A stretch of DNA of 27,282 nucleotides from an uncultured Ruminococcus sp. (GTDB lineage: Bacteria > Bacillota > Clostridia > Oscillospirales > Ruminococcaceae): NCBI GenBank assembly GCA_947589205.1, contig CANQCJ010000006.1:1-27282 (forward strand). Reading direction: 5' to 3'. The notes under the pieces were generated by a model. It saw nothing but the letters and a program-made list of their open reading frames with translations. It was not told where the DNA came from and did no database searches. The position numbers and the translations under genes were made by a program. The number at the start of each line of letters is the position of its first letter. Position 1 is the stretch's first letter. Below, piece after piece: positions 15,348 to 22,548 of this stretch.

Positions 15348-15614
15348 ATGGCGAAAAAGGCTGATCCCAAGGAAGCTAACACCAAAAAGGCTTCCAAAAA
15401 GGAAAACGCTCCCGCCAAGAAAAAGGGCGGGATAAAGAAGTATTTCAGAGATCTGAGATCTGAGATCAAAAAGGTAGTCTGGCCGAGCAGAGAAAAGGTA
15501 GTCAACAATACCGGAGTGGTGCTTGCGGTAATAGTTGTCGTGGGTCTTTTCCTTTTCGGCATAGACACGGGTCTGAGCTATGCGGTAAAAGCGCTGCTCA
15601 GCATAGGCGGCTGA
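15348..15614 (+). CDS. secE: Preprotein translocase subunit SecE
   Basis: This 88-residue protein clamps SecY in the Sec translocon. A Lys/Ala-rich cytoplasmic head (1-25) precedes the amphipathic helix KKYFRDLRSEIKKVVWPSR (the conserved KVxWP segment), and one membrane span covers ~55-85. The head is longer than in minimal SecE. It starts 21 bp after rpmG behind a GGGGGTG ribosome site. Confidence 0.95.
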   Translation: MAKKADPKEANTKKASKKENAPAKKKGGIKKYFRDLRSEIKKVVWPSREKVVNNTGVVLAVIVVVGLFLFGIDTGLSYAVKALLSIGG

Positions 15615-15648
15615 ACGCTTATTTCAATTTTTCGGAGGGAATATGCAA

Positions 15649-16176
15649 ATGGCTGAGGAAGCAAAATGGTATGTTATCCACACCTATTCGGGATATGAGA
15701 ATAAGGTCAAGGAAAATATTGAAAAGGTCGTTGACAACCGCAATCTTCACGATCTTATAAGAGAGATAAGGATCCCTATGGAGAGCTATACCGAAATAAA
15801 GGATTCTAAAACGGTAGAAGCGGAAAGAAAGCTGTTTCCGAGCTACGTTATGGTGAAGATGATATTGACCGACGATTCGTGGTATATCGTAAGAAATACC
15901 CGAGGAGTCACCGGATTCGTAGGTCCCGGTTCAAAGCCGGTGCCGCTTTCGGAAAAAGAGGTAGAGGCTCTGGGAGTCGATACCGTAACACGCACCCTTG
16001 AGGTAAGCTATAAGGTCGGCGACACCGTCGTCGTAACGACAGGCTCCTTTGAGGGCTTCACAGGAAAGGTATCCGCAATAGATCTTGAAGAGCAGACGGT
16101 CGAGGTAATAGTTTCTATGTTCGGAAGAGAGACCCCGGTCAGCCTGCCCATATCGCAGATCAAGGCGGAGGATTAA
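15649..16176 (+). CDS. nusG: Transcription termination/antitermination protein NusG
   Basis: This 175-residue factor binds RNA polymerase and affects pausing, Rho and translation coupling. The NGN domain opens with AKWYVIHTYSGYENKVKENI and contains FPSYVMVKM; the KOW domain (~125-170) has GDTVVVTTGSFEGFTGKV. I choose the second ATG (15649; MAEEAKW) because GGAGG lies ~10 bp upstream and the usual NusG start fits; the ATG two codons earlier has only 4 bp spacing. The function is unaffected. Confidence 0.95.
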   Translation: MAEEAKWYVIHTYSGYENKVKENIEKVVDNRNLHDLIREIRIPMESYTEIKDSKTVEAERKLFPSYVMVKMILTDDSWYIVRNTRGVTGFVGPGSKPVPLSEKEVEALGVDTVTRTLEVSYKVGDTVVVTTGSFEGFTGKVSAIDLEEQTVEVIVSMFGRETPVSLPISQIKAED

Positions 16177-16180
16177 AAAA

Positions 16181-16214
16181 GTGGGAGAGTTGATCGCACA
16201 GCTCGCCAAACCAC
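16181..16214 (+). promoter_or_regulatory. L1-target-like mRNA hairpin before rplK
   Basis: GTGG (16181-16184) pairs with CCAC (16211-16214), enclosing an asymmetric internal loop and the stem GAGTTG/CAGCTC (16187-16192 and 16199-16204, one G-U). The GTGG-GA... CCAC frame recurs before rplA, and rplK-rplA mRNA is the known target of ribosomal protein L1 autoregulation in many bacteria. That this hairpin is the L1 site is inference from form and place. Confidence 0.5.
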
Positions 16215-16239
16215 AGAATTTTTGGAGGTGCGAATTACT

Positions 16240-16665
16240 ATGGCACAAAAAGTAGTAGGCATGATAAAGCTTCAGATCCCCGCAGGAAAAGCAACGCCTG
16301 CGCCCCCCGTAGGTCCTGCGCTGGGTCAGCACGGAGTAAACATCATGGCGTTCACAAAGGATTTCAACGAGAGAACAAAGAACGATATCGGTCTTATAAT
16401 CCCCGTTGTAATAACGGTATACGCCGACCGTTCGTTCACGTTTATAACGAAAACTCCGCCCGCAGCGGTCCTTATCAAGAAGGCGTGCAAGATCGAATCC
16501 GGTTCGGGTACGCCCAATAAGACCAAGGTCGCGAAGATAAGCCGCGAACAGGTACAGAAGATCGCGGAACAGAAGATGCCGGATCTCAATGCGTCAAGCA
16601 TCGAATCGGCGATGAGCATGATAGCAGGCACCTGCCGCTCTATGGGCGTTGTCGTAGAGGACTGA
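16240..16665 (+). CDS. rplK: Ribosomal protein uL11
   Basis: This 141-residue protein of the GTPase-associated stalk base has the expected family length. The N-terminal PAGKATPAPPVGPALGQHGVN block binds factors, and the C-terminal domain (ISREQVQKIAEQKMPDLNA, ending GTCRSMGVVVED) binds 23S rRNA. I start at ATG 16240, preceded by TGGAGGTG; an upstream TTG in the same frame lies inside that ribosome site and is rejected. Confidence 0.97.
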   Translation: MAQKVVGMIKLQIPAGKATPAPPVGPALGQHGVNIMAFTKDFNERTKNDIGLIIPVVITVYADRSFTFITKTPPAAVLIKKACKIESGSGTPNKTKVAKISREQVQKIAEQKMPDLNASSIESAMSMIAGTCRSMGVVVED

Positions 16666-16680
16666 TTCATGCGTTTAACG

Positions 16681-16731
16681 GTGGGAGGATCGGTCAGCTT
16701 TTTTAAAGCGTCCGAGCTCCGTCATTACCAC
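16681..16731 (+). promoter_or_regulatory. L1-target-like mRNA hairpin before rplA
   Basis: GTGG (16681-16684) pairs with CCAC (16728-16731). The interior forms a long interrupted stem: GGAG/CTCC, TCGG/CCGA and GCTTT/AAAGC, with an unpaired GTCATTA on the 3' side. This resembles the site before rplK and lies just upstream of the rplA ribosome site, where L1 binding would block translation of its own gene. Evidence is structural resemblance and position only. Confidence 0.55.
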
Positions 16732-16748
16732 TATAAGGAGGATCATTT

Positions 16749-17444
16749 ATGAAACACGGAAAGAAATATACCGACAGCGCAAAGACTGTCGATAGATATA
16801 AGCTTTATGACGCACCCGAAGCCCTCGAGCTTGCGGCTTCCTGCGCAAAGGCTAAATTTGACGAAACGATCGAAGCGCATATCCGTCTCGGCGTTGACTC
16901 GCGTCACGCGGATCAGCAGGTAAGAGGCGCGGTAGTTCTCCCCAACGGCACGGGCAAAAAGGTAAGAGTTCTCGTTTTCTGCAAGGAGGACAAGTTCGAC
17001 GCCTGCAAGGAAGCCGGAGCGGAATATTACGGCGGAATGGAATATGTTGACAAGATCTCCAAGGAAGGCTGGATGGATTTCGACGTCGTTATCGCGTCGC
17101 CCGATATGATGGGCGTTGTCGGCCGTCTCGGTAAGATCTTAGGACCGAGAGGTCTCATGCCTAACCCCAAGGCAGGCACTGTTACTCCCGACGTAGGAAA
17201 GGCAGTCAGCGAGGCTAAAGCGGGTAAGATCGAGTACAGACTTGACAAGACCAACATTATCCACTGCCCCATCGGAAAGGCTTCCTTCGGCGCAGCCAAG
17301 CTCGAGGAGAATTTCAACACTCTCATCGACGCTATCGTTAAGGCAAAGCCTGCCGCCGCTAAGGGACAGTATTTAAAGAGCATCGTTGTCGCTTCGACAA
17401 TGGGCGTCGGCATCAAGGTAAATTCCACCAAGTTTGCCGGCTGA
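16749..17444 (+). CDS. rplA: Ribosomal protein uL1
   Basis: This 231-residue protein of the L1 stalk, which moves deacylated tRNA out of the E site, has the usual length. Conserved blocks: KFDETIEAHIRLGVD near the N-terminus, GKKVRVLVFC, and GPRGLMPNPKAGTVTPDVGKAV around residue 130. The ATG follows AAGGAGG. It is the last gene of the operon: a terminator follows at once, so rplJ-rplL, which often come next, are not here. Confidence 0.97.
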   Translation: MKHGKKYTDSAKTVDRYKLYDAPEALELAASCAKAKFDETIEAHIRLGVDSRHADQQVRGAVVLPNGTGKKVRVLVFCKEDKFDACKEAGAEYYGGMEYVDKISKEGWMDFDVVIASPDMMGVVGRLGKILGPRGLMPNPKAGTVTPDVGKAVSEAKAGKIEYRLDKTNIIHCPIGKASFGAAKLEENFNTLIDAIVKAKPAAAKGQYLKSIVVASTMGVGIKVNSTKFAG

Positions 17445-17465
17445 TATTTTCTGAAAAAAATTTTG

Positions 17466-17498
17466 CGGCTCATGCTTTTTCGGCGTGAGCCGTTTTTT
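17466..17498 (+). terminator. Intrinsic terminator of the ribosomal operon
   Basis: CGGCTCATGC (17466-17475) pairs with GCGTGAGCCG (17483-17492), 10 bp with one G-U, followed by six T. Confidence 0.92.
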
Positions 17499-17515
17499 GC
17501 GTTTTAAAATCCCGT

Positions 17516-17544
17516 TTGACAATAGTTAAAAAATGTGCTATAAT
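17516..17544 (+). promoter_or_regulatory. Consensus promoter of the 57-residue membrane protein
   Basis: Perfect TTGACA (17516-17521), a 17-bp spacer ending TGTGC and perfect TATAAT (17539-17544), 36 bp before the ATG. Confidence 0.88.
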
Positions 17545-17579
17545 AAAAAAAGCTCATTTCTAAACGGAGGAAAGAACGA

Positions 17580-17753
17580 ATGAAAAAAAGAAAAGATCGT
17601 TTAAGAATAGACATAATACTGATAGTTTCCGTAATGATACTGCTTGTGACCTTTTTTGCTTATATGCTCGATACGCCGCTTGAGGAGGTGCTCGAGGAGG
17701 AGCGCGGCAGCGGGGTCATCATAACCCATACCGAATCGGCGGACGAGAAGTGA
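17580..17753 (+). CDS. Small single-span membrane protein, 57 residues
   Basis: Read directly from the bases: ATG behind ACGGAGGAAAG and a consensus promoter, with stop TGA at 17751-17753. The product starts MKKRKDRLRID (strongly basic), has one hydrophobic span (~12-29, IILIVSVMILLVTFFAYM) and an acidic tail (LEEVLEEERG...TESADEK). By the positive-inside rule the acidic tail would be outside. Family unknown; it is alone in its transcription unit, and no terminator was found after it. The strong promoter, ribosome site and sensible topology support a real gene. Confidence 0.75.
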   Translation: MKKRKDRLRIDIILIVSVMILLVTFFAYMLDTPLEEVLEEERGSGVIITHTESADEK

Positions 17754-17827
17754 AAGTTGTTAATTGGTTAAAACCGACTTGTGCAAAGTAGCTAAAACGA
17801 TCAATAACTTGTTGTTTGATTTGGCAC

Positions 17828-17856
17828 TTGACAAGAGCGGCAAAATACTATATACT
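17828..17856 (+). promoter_or_regulatory. Promoter of nrdD
   Basis: TTGACA (17828-17833), a 17-bp spacer and TATACT (17851-17856). The ~145-nt leader to nrdD contains a putative NrdR box and a repeat copy. The stretch 17754-17827 shows nothing but short AT-rich hairpins. Confidence 0.82.
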
Positions 17857-17892
17857 TGTATACGGCGGCGCGATGACCACAATATGTTGCGC
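17845..17892 (+). promoter_or_regulatory. Candidate tandem NrdR boxes at the nrdD promoter
   Basis: Box 2, CCACAATATGTTGCGC (17877-17892), matches about 11 of 16 positions of the NrdR consensus ACACWATATMTWGTGT. Box 1, ATACTATATACTTGTA (17845-17860), overlaps the -10 and matches well only in its left half. Their starts are 32 bp apart, about three helical turns, as expected for paired NrdR boxes. NrdR is the usual repressor of ribonucleotide reductase genes. Box 1 is weak. Confidence 0.45.
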
Positions 17893-17904
17893 AGCCATAA
17901 AATG

Positions 17905-17992
17905 TAAGAGGTCAAAAAACCGCGCCGCAGGCGCACCTTGGTCTTAACCGCAGGTCCGGACGCTGACCTCTTACCTCTAATATCTAACATCT
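17905..17992. repeat. Hairpin-rich intergenic repeat, copy 2 (nrdD leader)
   Basis: A perfect 10-bp inverted repeat TAAGAGGTCA (17905-17914) / TGACCTCTTA (17964-17973) encloses CCGCGCCGCAGGCGCAC (17920-17936), identical over 17 bp to copy 1 at 15076-15092. After the right arm come short heptamer-like repeats (CCTCTAA, TATCTAA, CATCTAA) with TCTAACATCT (17983-17992), also shared with copy 1. The 3' end runs into the nrdD ribosome site. Confidence 0.7.
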
Positions 17993-18009
17993 AAAAGGTG
18001 GCGTTCAAA

Positions 18010-20259
18010 ATGATCGTAAAAATACAAAAGCGTGACGGCAGACTTGTCACGTTCAATATCGAGAAAATAGCGCAGGCTATATATAAAGCTGCCGAGAGCG
18101 TCGGCGGTTCGGATTATGAGGAATCGCTGCAGCTTGCCGGCAAGGTCGGCGACCTGCTTATGGAAAAGGGACTAAACAAGCCGACGGTAGAGGAGATACA
18201 GGACTGCGTTGAAAAGGTGCTTATCGAAGAGGGTCACGCTTCTACCGCTAAGTCCTATATACTTTACCGTTCCGAAAGAACGCGCGCAAGAGAAATGAAC
18301 ACCCGCCTTATGAAGGTCTATGAGGATCTTACCTTTAAGGCGGCTAAGGATAACGACCTTAAACGCGAGAACGCCAACATCGACGGCGATACCGCTATGG
18401 GTACTATGCTCAAATACGGCTCTGTCGGCGCAAAGGAATTTTACGAGATGTATGTGCTCGACCCCAAACACGCCAAGGCGCATTCGGAGGGCTATATACA
18501 TATCCACGACCTCGATTTTTATACCCTTACGACTACCTGCACGCAGATAGACCTCACAAAGCTTTTCAATAAAGGCTTCTCCACCGGTCACGGCTTTTTG
18601 CGCACACCTAACGATATTTCCAGCTACGCCGCTCTCGCCTGCATAGCGATACAGTCCAACCAGAACGATCAGCACGGCGGTCAGTCGATACCCAAATTCG
18701 ACTACGATATGGCGCAGGGCGTCAGAAAGACATTTGCGCACAGGTACAGAGACAATATCCACCGCTCGCTTGCACTGCTTGCAAACCTGTCGGATTCTAT
18801 GGAGATCTCCCGCAAGATCGCCGATAAGATCTTAAAGGAAAAGGGTCTCGAGCCGGTGCTTGCCTTTAATAACGGCTACGCCGAAGCGGAGCGCGAATAT
18901 CTTCTCGCTTTCGCCGACGAAAAGACCGTCGCCAAAATACAGCAGTTTGCCTACAAGACATCCGTCAAGGAGACCGACCGCGCGACATATCAGGCGATGG
19001 AAGCGCTTATACATAACCTGAACACCATGAATTCCCGCGCAGGAGCGCAGACGCCGTTTTCCTCGATAAATTACGGAACGGACACGAGCGTTGAGGGAAG
19101 AATGGTCATAAAGAACGTGCTGCTCGCTCAGGAGGCGGGTCTCGGCAACGGCGAAACGCCTATTTTCCCGATACATATTTTCAAGGTCAAGGAGGGCGTG
19201 AACTTTAACCCCGGAGAGCCGAACTACGATCTTTTCAAGCTCGCCTGCCGCGTTTCTGCCAAACGCCTTTTCCCGAACTTCTCGTTCATAGACGCGCCGT
19301 TTAATCTGCAATACTACAAGCCGGGCGATCCCGACACCGAGATAGCCTACATGGGCTGCCGCACAAGAGTTATCGGCAACGTTTACGACCCGGAAAGAGA
19401 GATCGTCACCGGACGCGGAAATCTGTCGTTTACTTCGATAAATCTTCCCCGCCTCGGAATACTCGCCGACAGGAATATCGGCAGCTTCTTCGACAGCCTC
19501 GATGAAATGATGGATCTCTGCATAGACCAGCTTCTCCACCGTTTCAGGATACAGTGCTCCAAAAAGGTCAACAACTTCCCGTTCCTGATGGGTCAGGGCA
19601 TCTGGATAGACAGCGAAAAGCTTCAGGCTAACGACACGGTCGAGGAGGTGCTCAAGCACGGCACGCTGTCGGTCGGATTTATCGGTCTGGCGGAATGCCT
19701 TGTCGCGCTTACCGGAAAGCATCACGGCGAATCGGAGGAATCCCGCGCGCTCGGCTTGGAAATAATCACCCACATGAGAGAGCGCATGGACGAGGAATCA
19801 AAACGCCGCGGACTTAACTTCTCGCTGCTCGCCACCCCCGCCGAGGGACTTTCGGGCAGATTTGTTAGGATAGACAAAAAACGCTTCGGAGAAATAAAGG
19901 GAGTTACCGACAGGGATTATTATACAAATTCCTTCCACGTTCCGGTATATTATCCGATAGGAGCGTTTGAAAAAATAAAGATAGAAGCCCCCTACCACGC
20001 CCTCACGAACGCGGGACACATAAGCTATATAGAGCTTGACGGCGATCCGCTGAGCAATCTTTCGGCGTTTGAAAAGGTCGTAAGGTTCATGAAGGAGCAG
20101 GGTATCGGCTACGGCTCGATAAACCATCCCGTCGACCGCGATCCCGTCTGCGGCTATACCGGAATAATCGGCGACAAATGCCCCAAGTGCGGCAGAAGCG
20201 AAGCCGAGCACCGCAACAGCGCACACAAGAGAATGAAAAGGATAAGCTGCTGCGATTAA
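18010..20259 (+). CDS. nrdD: Anaerobic (class III) ribonucleoside-triphosphate reductase, lacking the glycyl-radical end
   Basis: This 749-residue protein matches NrdD, which makes deoxynucleotides anaerobically. An ATP-cone (1-~95, KIQKRDGRLVTFNIEKIAQAI) gives allosteric control; the barrel contains GYIHIHDLDFYTLTTTC (Cys177), RAGAQTPFSSINYGTD and AYMGCRTRVIGN (Cys450, probable thiyl-radical Cys). The end should be a zinc ribbon followed by a glycyl-radical loop like R-[IV]-[ST]-G-Y. Here the ribbon (VCGY...CPKCG, Cys714, 724, 727) is followed by KRMKRISCCD and a stop, so the radical Gly is absent, and neither other frame restores it. No nrdG activase gene adjoins. I start at ATG 18010 behind AGGTGG; an in-frame GTG lies within that site. 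Either the gene is truncated or the radical domain is supplied separately. Confidence 0.9.
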   Translation: MIVKIQKRDGRLVTFNIEKIAQAIYKAAESVGGSDYEESLQLAGKVGDLLMEKGLNKPTVEEIQDCVEKVLIEEGHASTAKSYILYRSERTRAREMNTRLMKVYEDLTFKAAKDNDLKRENANIDGDTAMGTMLKYGSVGAKEFYEMYVLDPKHAKAHSEGYIHIHDLDFYTLTTTCTQIDLTKLFNKGFSTGHGFLRTPNDISSYAALACIAIQSNQNDQHGGQSIPKFDYDMAQGVRKTFAHRYRDNIHRSLALLANLSDSMEISRKIADKILKEKGLEPVLAFNNGYAEAEREYLLAFADEKTVAKIQQFAYKTSVKETDRATYQAMEALIHNLNTMNSRAGAQTPFSSINYGTDTSVEGRMVIKNVLLAQEAGLGNGETPIFPIHIFKVKEGVNFNPGEPNYDLFKLACRVSAKRLFPNFSFIDAPFNLQYYKPGDPDTEIAYMGCRTRVIGNVYDPEREIVTGRGNLSFTSINLPRLGILADRNIGSFFDSLDEMMDLCIDQLLHRFRIQCSKKVNNFPFLMGQGIWIDSEKLQANDTVEEVLKHGTLSVGFIGLAECLVALTGKHHGESEESRALGLEIITHMRERMDEESKRRGLNFSLLATPAEGLSGRFVRIDKKRFGEIKGVTDRDYYTNSFHVPVYYPIGAFEKIKIEAPYHALTNAGHISYIELDGDPLSNLSAFEKVVRFMKEQGIGYGSINHPVDRDPVCGYTGIIGDKCPKCGRSEAEHRNSAHKRMKRISCCD

Positions 20260-20271
20260 GGGGTAATAACA

Positions 20272-21180
20272 ATGTCCGATGTAAATTTCGAGCATTACAA
20301 GGTTTTTTACTACGTTGCTAAATACAGAAACATAACCTCCGCCGCGCACGCGCTTTTTCTCTCCCAGCCGACCGTCAGCCGCGCAGTTGCGAATTTGGAA
20401 ACGGAGCTGGGCTGCCGATTGTTCGACCGTTCAAAACGCGGCGTGGAGCTTACTCCGGAGGGTTCACAGCTTTTTAAACACGTCAGCGTTGCCTGCAAGC
20501 ACCTGTTCAGCGCGGAGGAGGAGCTTGCGCTCATGCGCCGCGACACTATCGGCATATTGCGTCTCGCGGTGAGCGACGCGGCGTTTATCGACAGCATAAT
20601 TTCCCGCATAAGCCGTTTCCACGCGCTCTACCCGGCGGTACACCTAAAGATAGACAACATGACCACATCGGAAATGATAGAAGCCGTACACAACAACGTC
20701 GCCGATATGGCTTTAGCGACAACTCCGTTCAATACGCTCTATGAGCTTAACGTAACAGAGCTTTGCGAGCTGACGGATATCGTTGCAGCGGGAAAGCAGT
20801 ACCTGCCGTTTAAGGAAAAACAGCTCTCCCTCGCCGAGCTTAACAGCTTCACGCTGATAACTCTCGAAGAGGGCAGTGCTACGAGAAGATTTTTCGACAA
20901 CCTTTTCAGACGGCACGGCTTGCTTATGAAGCCCGCGATAGAGCTTGCTTCTATCTCGCAGATCCTGCCGCTCGTCAGGAGCGGACTGGGTATCGGCTTT
21001 GTGCCGGAGGTGCTCGCCAAGGACGACCTCGAAGCGGGCAGGATCATAAAGCTCGATATAAAAGAAGAGATCCCCGCACGAAGCGTTTGTCTTATTTCCG
21101 ACGCCGACAGCGAGATAAACGATATCATGACCGCGTTCACCGCGCTGCTGACCGGCGCAGCGGAAAATACTAAGCAATAA
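20272..21180 (+). CDS. LysR-family transcriptional regulator
   Basis: This 302-residue regulator has an N-terminal winged helix-turn-helix (1-~62: YYVAKYRNITSAAHALFLSQPTVSRAVANLE, then LFDRSKRGVELTPEG), a linker helix, and a two-lobe effector domain (~90-295). The DNA-binding part fits the family well; the effector is unknown. It begins 12 bp after nrdD and is 13 bp before the flavoprotein gene, so all three may be one transcript. LysR proteins often control a neighbouring gene, so the flavoprotein is the likeliest target, but no binding site was identified. Confidence 0.93.
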   Translation: MSDVNFEHYKVFYYVAKYRNITSAAHALFLSQPTVSRAVANLETELGCRLFDRSKRGVELTPEGSQLFKHVSVACKHLFSAEEELALMRRDTIGILRLAVSDAAFIDSIISRISRFHALYPAVHLKIDNMTTSEMIEAVHNNVADMALATTPFNTLYELNVTELCELTDIVAAGKQYLPFKEKQLSLAELNSFTLITLEEGSATRRFFDNLFRRHGLLMKPAIELASISQILPLVRSGLGIGFVPEVLAKDDLEAGRIIKLDIKEEIPARSVCLISDADSEINDIMTAFTALLTGAAENTKQ

Positions 21181-21193
21181 GGAGCGAATATTC

Positions 21194-21811
21194 ATGAAGG
21201 TTTTAATGCTTAACGGAAGTCCTCATGCCAACGGCTGTACGTTCACCGCGCTCGATGAAACAGCGCGCCGGCTTGAAAAAAACGGTATAGAAACGGAGAT
21301 AGTCCATGTAGGCAAAGAAGCGGTGCGCGGCTGTGCCGCCTGCGGCTTTTGCGCCAAAAACGGCAGGTGCGTATTCGACGATATCGTAAACGAGACCGCG
21401 CCGAAATTTGAACAAGCCGACGGACTTGTGATAGGCTCTCCGGTCTACTACGCTTCTGCTAACGCCACGCTTATAGCCGTACTCGACAGGCTTTTCTACT
21501 CGACCTCGTTCGATAAGACGATGAAGGTCGGCGCGGCAGTGCTTTCGGCAAGGCGCGGCGGCATAACCGCAAGCTTTGACGAGCTTAACAAGTATTTCAC
21601 GATAAGCGGAATGCCGATAGCCTCCGGGCAATACTGGAACGGTATCCACGGCAATTCCGCCGAGGAAGCCAAGCAGGATCTCGAGGGCTTGCAGATGATG
21701 AGAACGCTTGCGGACAATATGGCGTTTCTCATAAAGTCGATAGCTCTGGGAAAGGAGCGTTACGGTCTGCCCGAGCGCGAGCCGTTTGAACGGACTAATT
21801 TTATCAGATAA
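21194..21811 (+). CDS. NAD(P)H-dependent FMN oxidoreductase with a four-cysteine cluster motif
   Basis: This 205-residue flavodoxin-fold protein starts MKVLMLNGSPHANGCT, the FMN phosphate-binding loop. A cysteine motif GCAACGFCAKNGRC (Cys47, 50, 53, 59) follows; in the iron-sulfur flavoprotein family such cysteines bind a [4Fe-4S] cluster, while many NADPH-FMN reductases keep the motif with unproven clusters. GLVIGSPVYYASANATL (~75-91) is the second flavin-binding segment. It probably passes electrons from NAD(P)H through FMN to quinone-like or metal acceptors in the cytoplasm. AAGGAG lies 9 bp before the ATG. It is the last gene of the nrdD-lysR-flavoprotein run. Confidence 0.88.
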   Translation: MKVLMLNGSPHANGCTFTALDETARRLEKNGIETEIVHVGKEAVRGCAACGFCAKNGRCVFDDIVNETAPKFEQADGLVIGSPVYYASANATLIAVLDRLFYSTSFDKTMKVGAAVLSARRGGITASFDELNKYFTISGMPIASGQYWNGIHGNSAEEAKQDLEGLQMMRTLADNMAFLIKSIALGKERYGLPEREPFERTNFIR

Positions 21812-21856
21812 AAAAACTGCCGCCGGAGCGTTCAGACCTCCGGCGGTTTATTCTTT
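21812..21856. terminator. Bidirectional terminator between convergent genes
   Basis: CCGCCGGAG (21820-21828) pairs with CTCCGGCGG (21838-21846). The plus strand continues TTTATTCTTTT; the minus strand continues CAG then seven T. The hairpin overlaps the last codons and stop of the leftward TVP38-like gene, so both transcripts end on the same structure. Confidence 0.88.
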
Positions 21857-22521
21857 TCCGCTTCACGCTTTTCGACCTTAGCGGCAAGCAGGCGGTTTAT
21901 TTTTATTCCGACAAAAAGCGCGGCGGCGGCAAGCAGTACCATGGCTAACGCCGAACGCGGACTGACCTCGCCGAGCTTTCCGCCGATAAAGGTCTCTATC
22001 AGCATTTCCGGCGCAAGCCCGAGCAGCGAGCCGACAAGGAAAGGCTTTAAGGGAATATCGAGCGACCCGTAAAGCAGACTCACCGCATCGTTGGGGAGTA
22101 CCGTGACCGCCCGGGCGGCATAGGAAGCGAAAAACGCGTTTTTCTTAGCAGAATCCACAGTGTCCTGCGCCTTGGGATATTTTGAAATTATCCTTTCAGC
22201 CGCCTCCGAGCCGGAAATTTTTCCGACATGGTAGGGGATAACAAAGCTTATCGCCATTCCCACAAGATTTACGATAACGGCGACGGGATATGGATAAACG
22301 TGTCCTGCGGCGATGAAAAAGATCGTCGCGGGAAAAACTATCGAGAGCGATTTAAGCGCGTAAAAGCCCCACAGCACGATCGCCGCAAGAAAAACGTTGT
22401 GCGGAGTGTAAGCGAGCACGTCCTCGATATCGGCTTTGGAAAAAAATATCAGACAGACAACAAACAGCACGGCGGTCACAGCCGCGGGCAGCAGCTTCAA
22501 ACGCCTTTTATCCTTTTTCAT
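21832..22521 (-). CDS. TVP38/TMEM64-family (DedA-like, VTT domain) membrane protein
   Basis: This 229-residue integral membrane protein has a basic N-terminus (MKKDKRRLKL), about five to six hydrophobic segments, and the family's central block (FPATIFFIAAGHVYPYP...GMAISFVIPYHVGKISG, then RAVTVLPNDAVSLLYGSLDIPLKPFLVGS). Members of this superfamily are implicated in lipid or undecaprenyl-phosphate transport, but roles are unsettled for this branch. I start at ATG 22521, preceded by AAAGGA at 11 bp; an upstream GTG in frame lies inside the promoter's -10 region. Single gene with its own promoter (22549-22577); its stop codon sits inside the terminator loop. Confidence 0.87.
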   Translation of the reverse strand: MKKDKRRLKLLPAAVTAVLFVVCLIFFSKADIEDVLAYTPHNVFLAAIVLWGFYALKSLSIVFPATIFFIAAGHVYPYPVAVIVNLVGMAISFVIPYHVGKISGSEAAERIISKYPKAQDTVDSAKKNAFFASYAARAVTVLPNDAVSLLYGSLDIPLKPFLVGSLLGLAPEMLIETFIGGKLGEVSPRSALAMVLLAAAALFVGIKINRLLAAKVEKREAEKNKPPEV

Positions 22522-22548
22522 TTTAAGATCTATCCTTTCATTAGACAA

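Noticed and set aside
16222..16239. Upstream TTG start for rplK
   Set aside because: It lies within the TGGAGGTG ribosome site of the ATG at 16240, and family length (141 residues) fits the ATG.
18832..19773. Long minus-strand open frame (313 codons) inside nrdD
   Set aside because: It is antisense to conserved NrdD blocks; codon bias on the plus strand explains the absence of stops.
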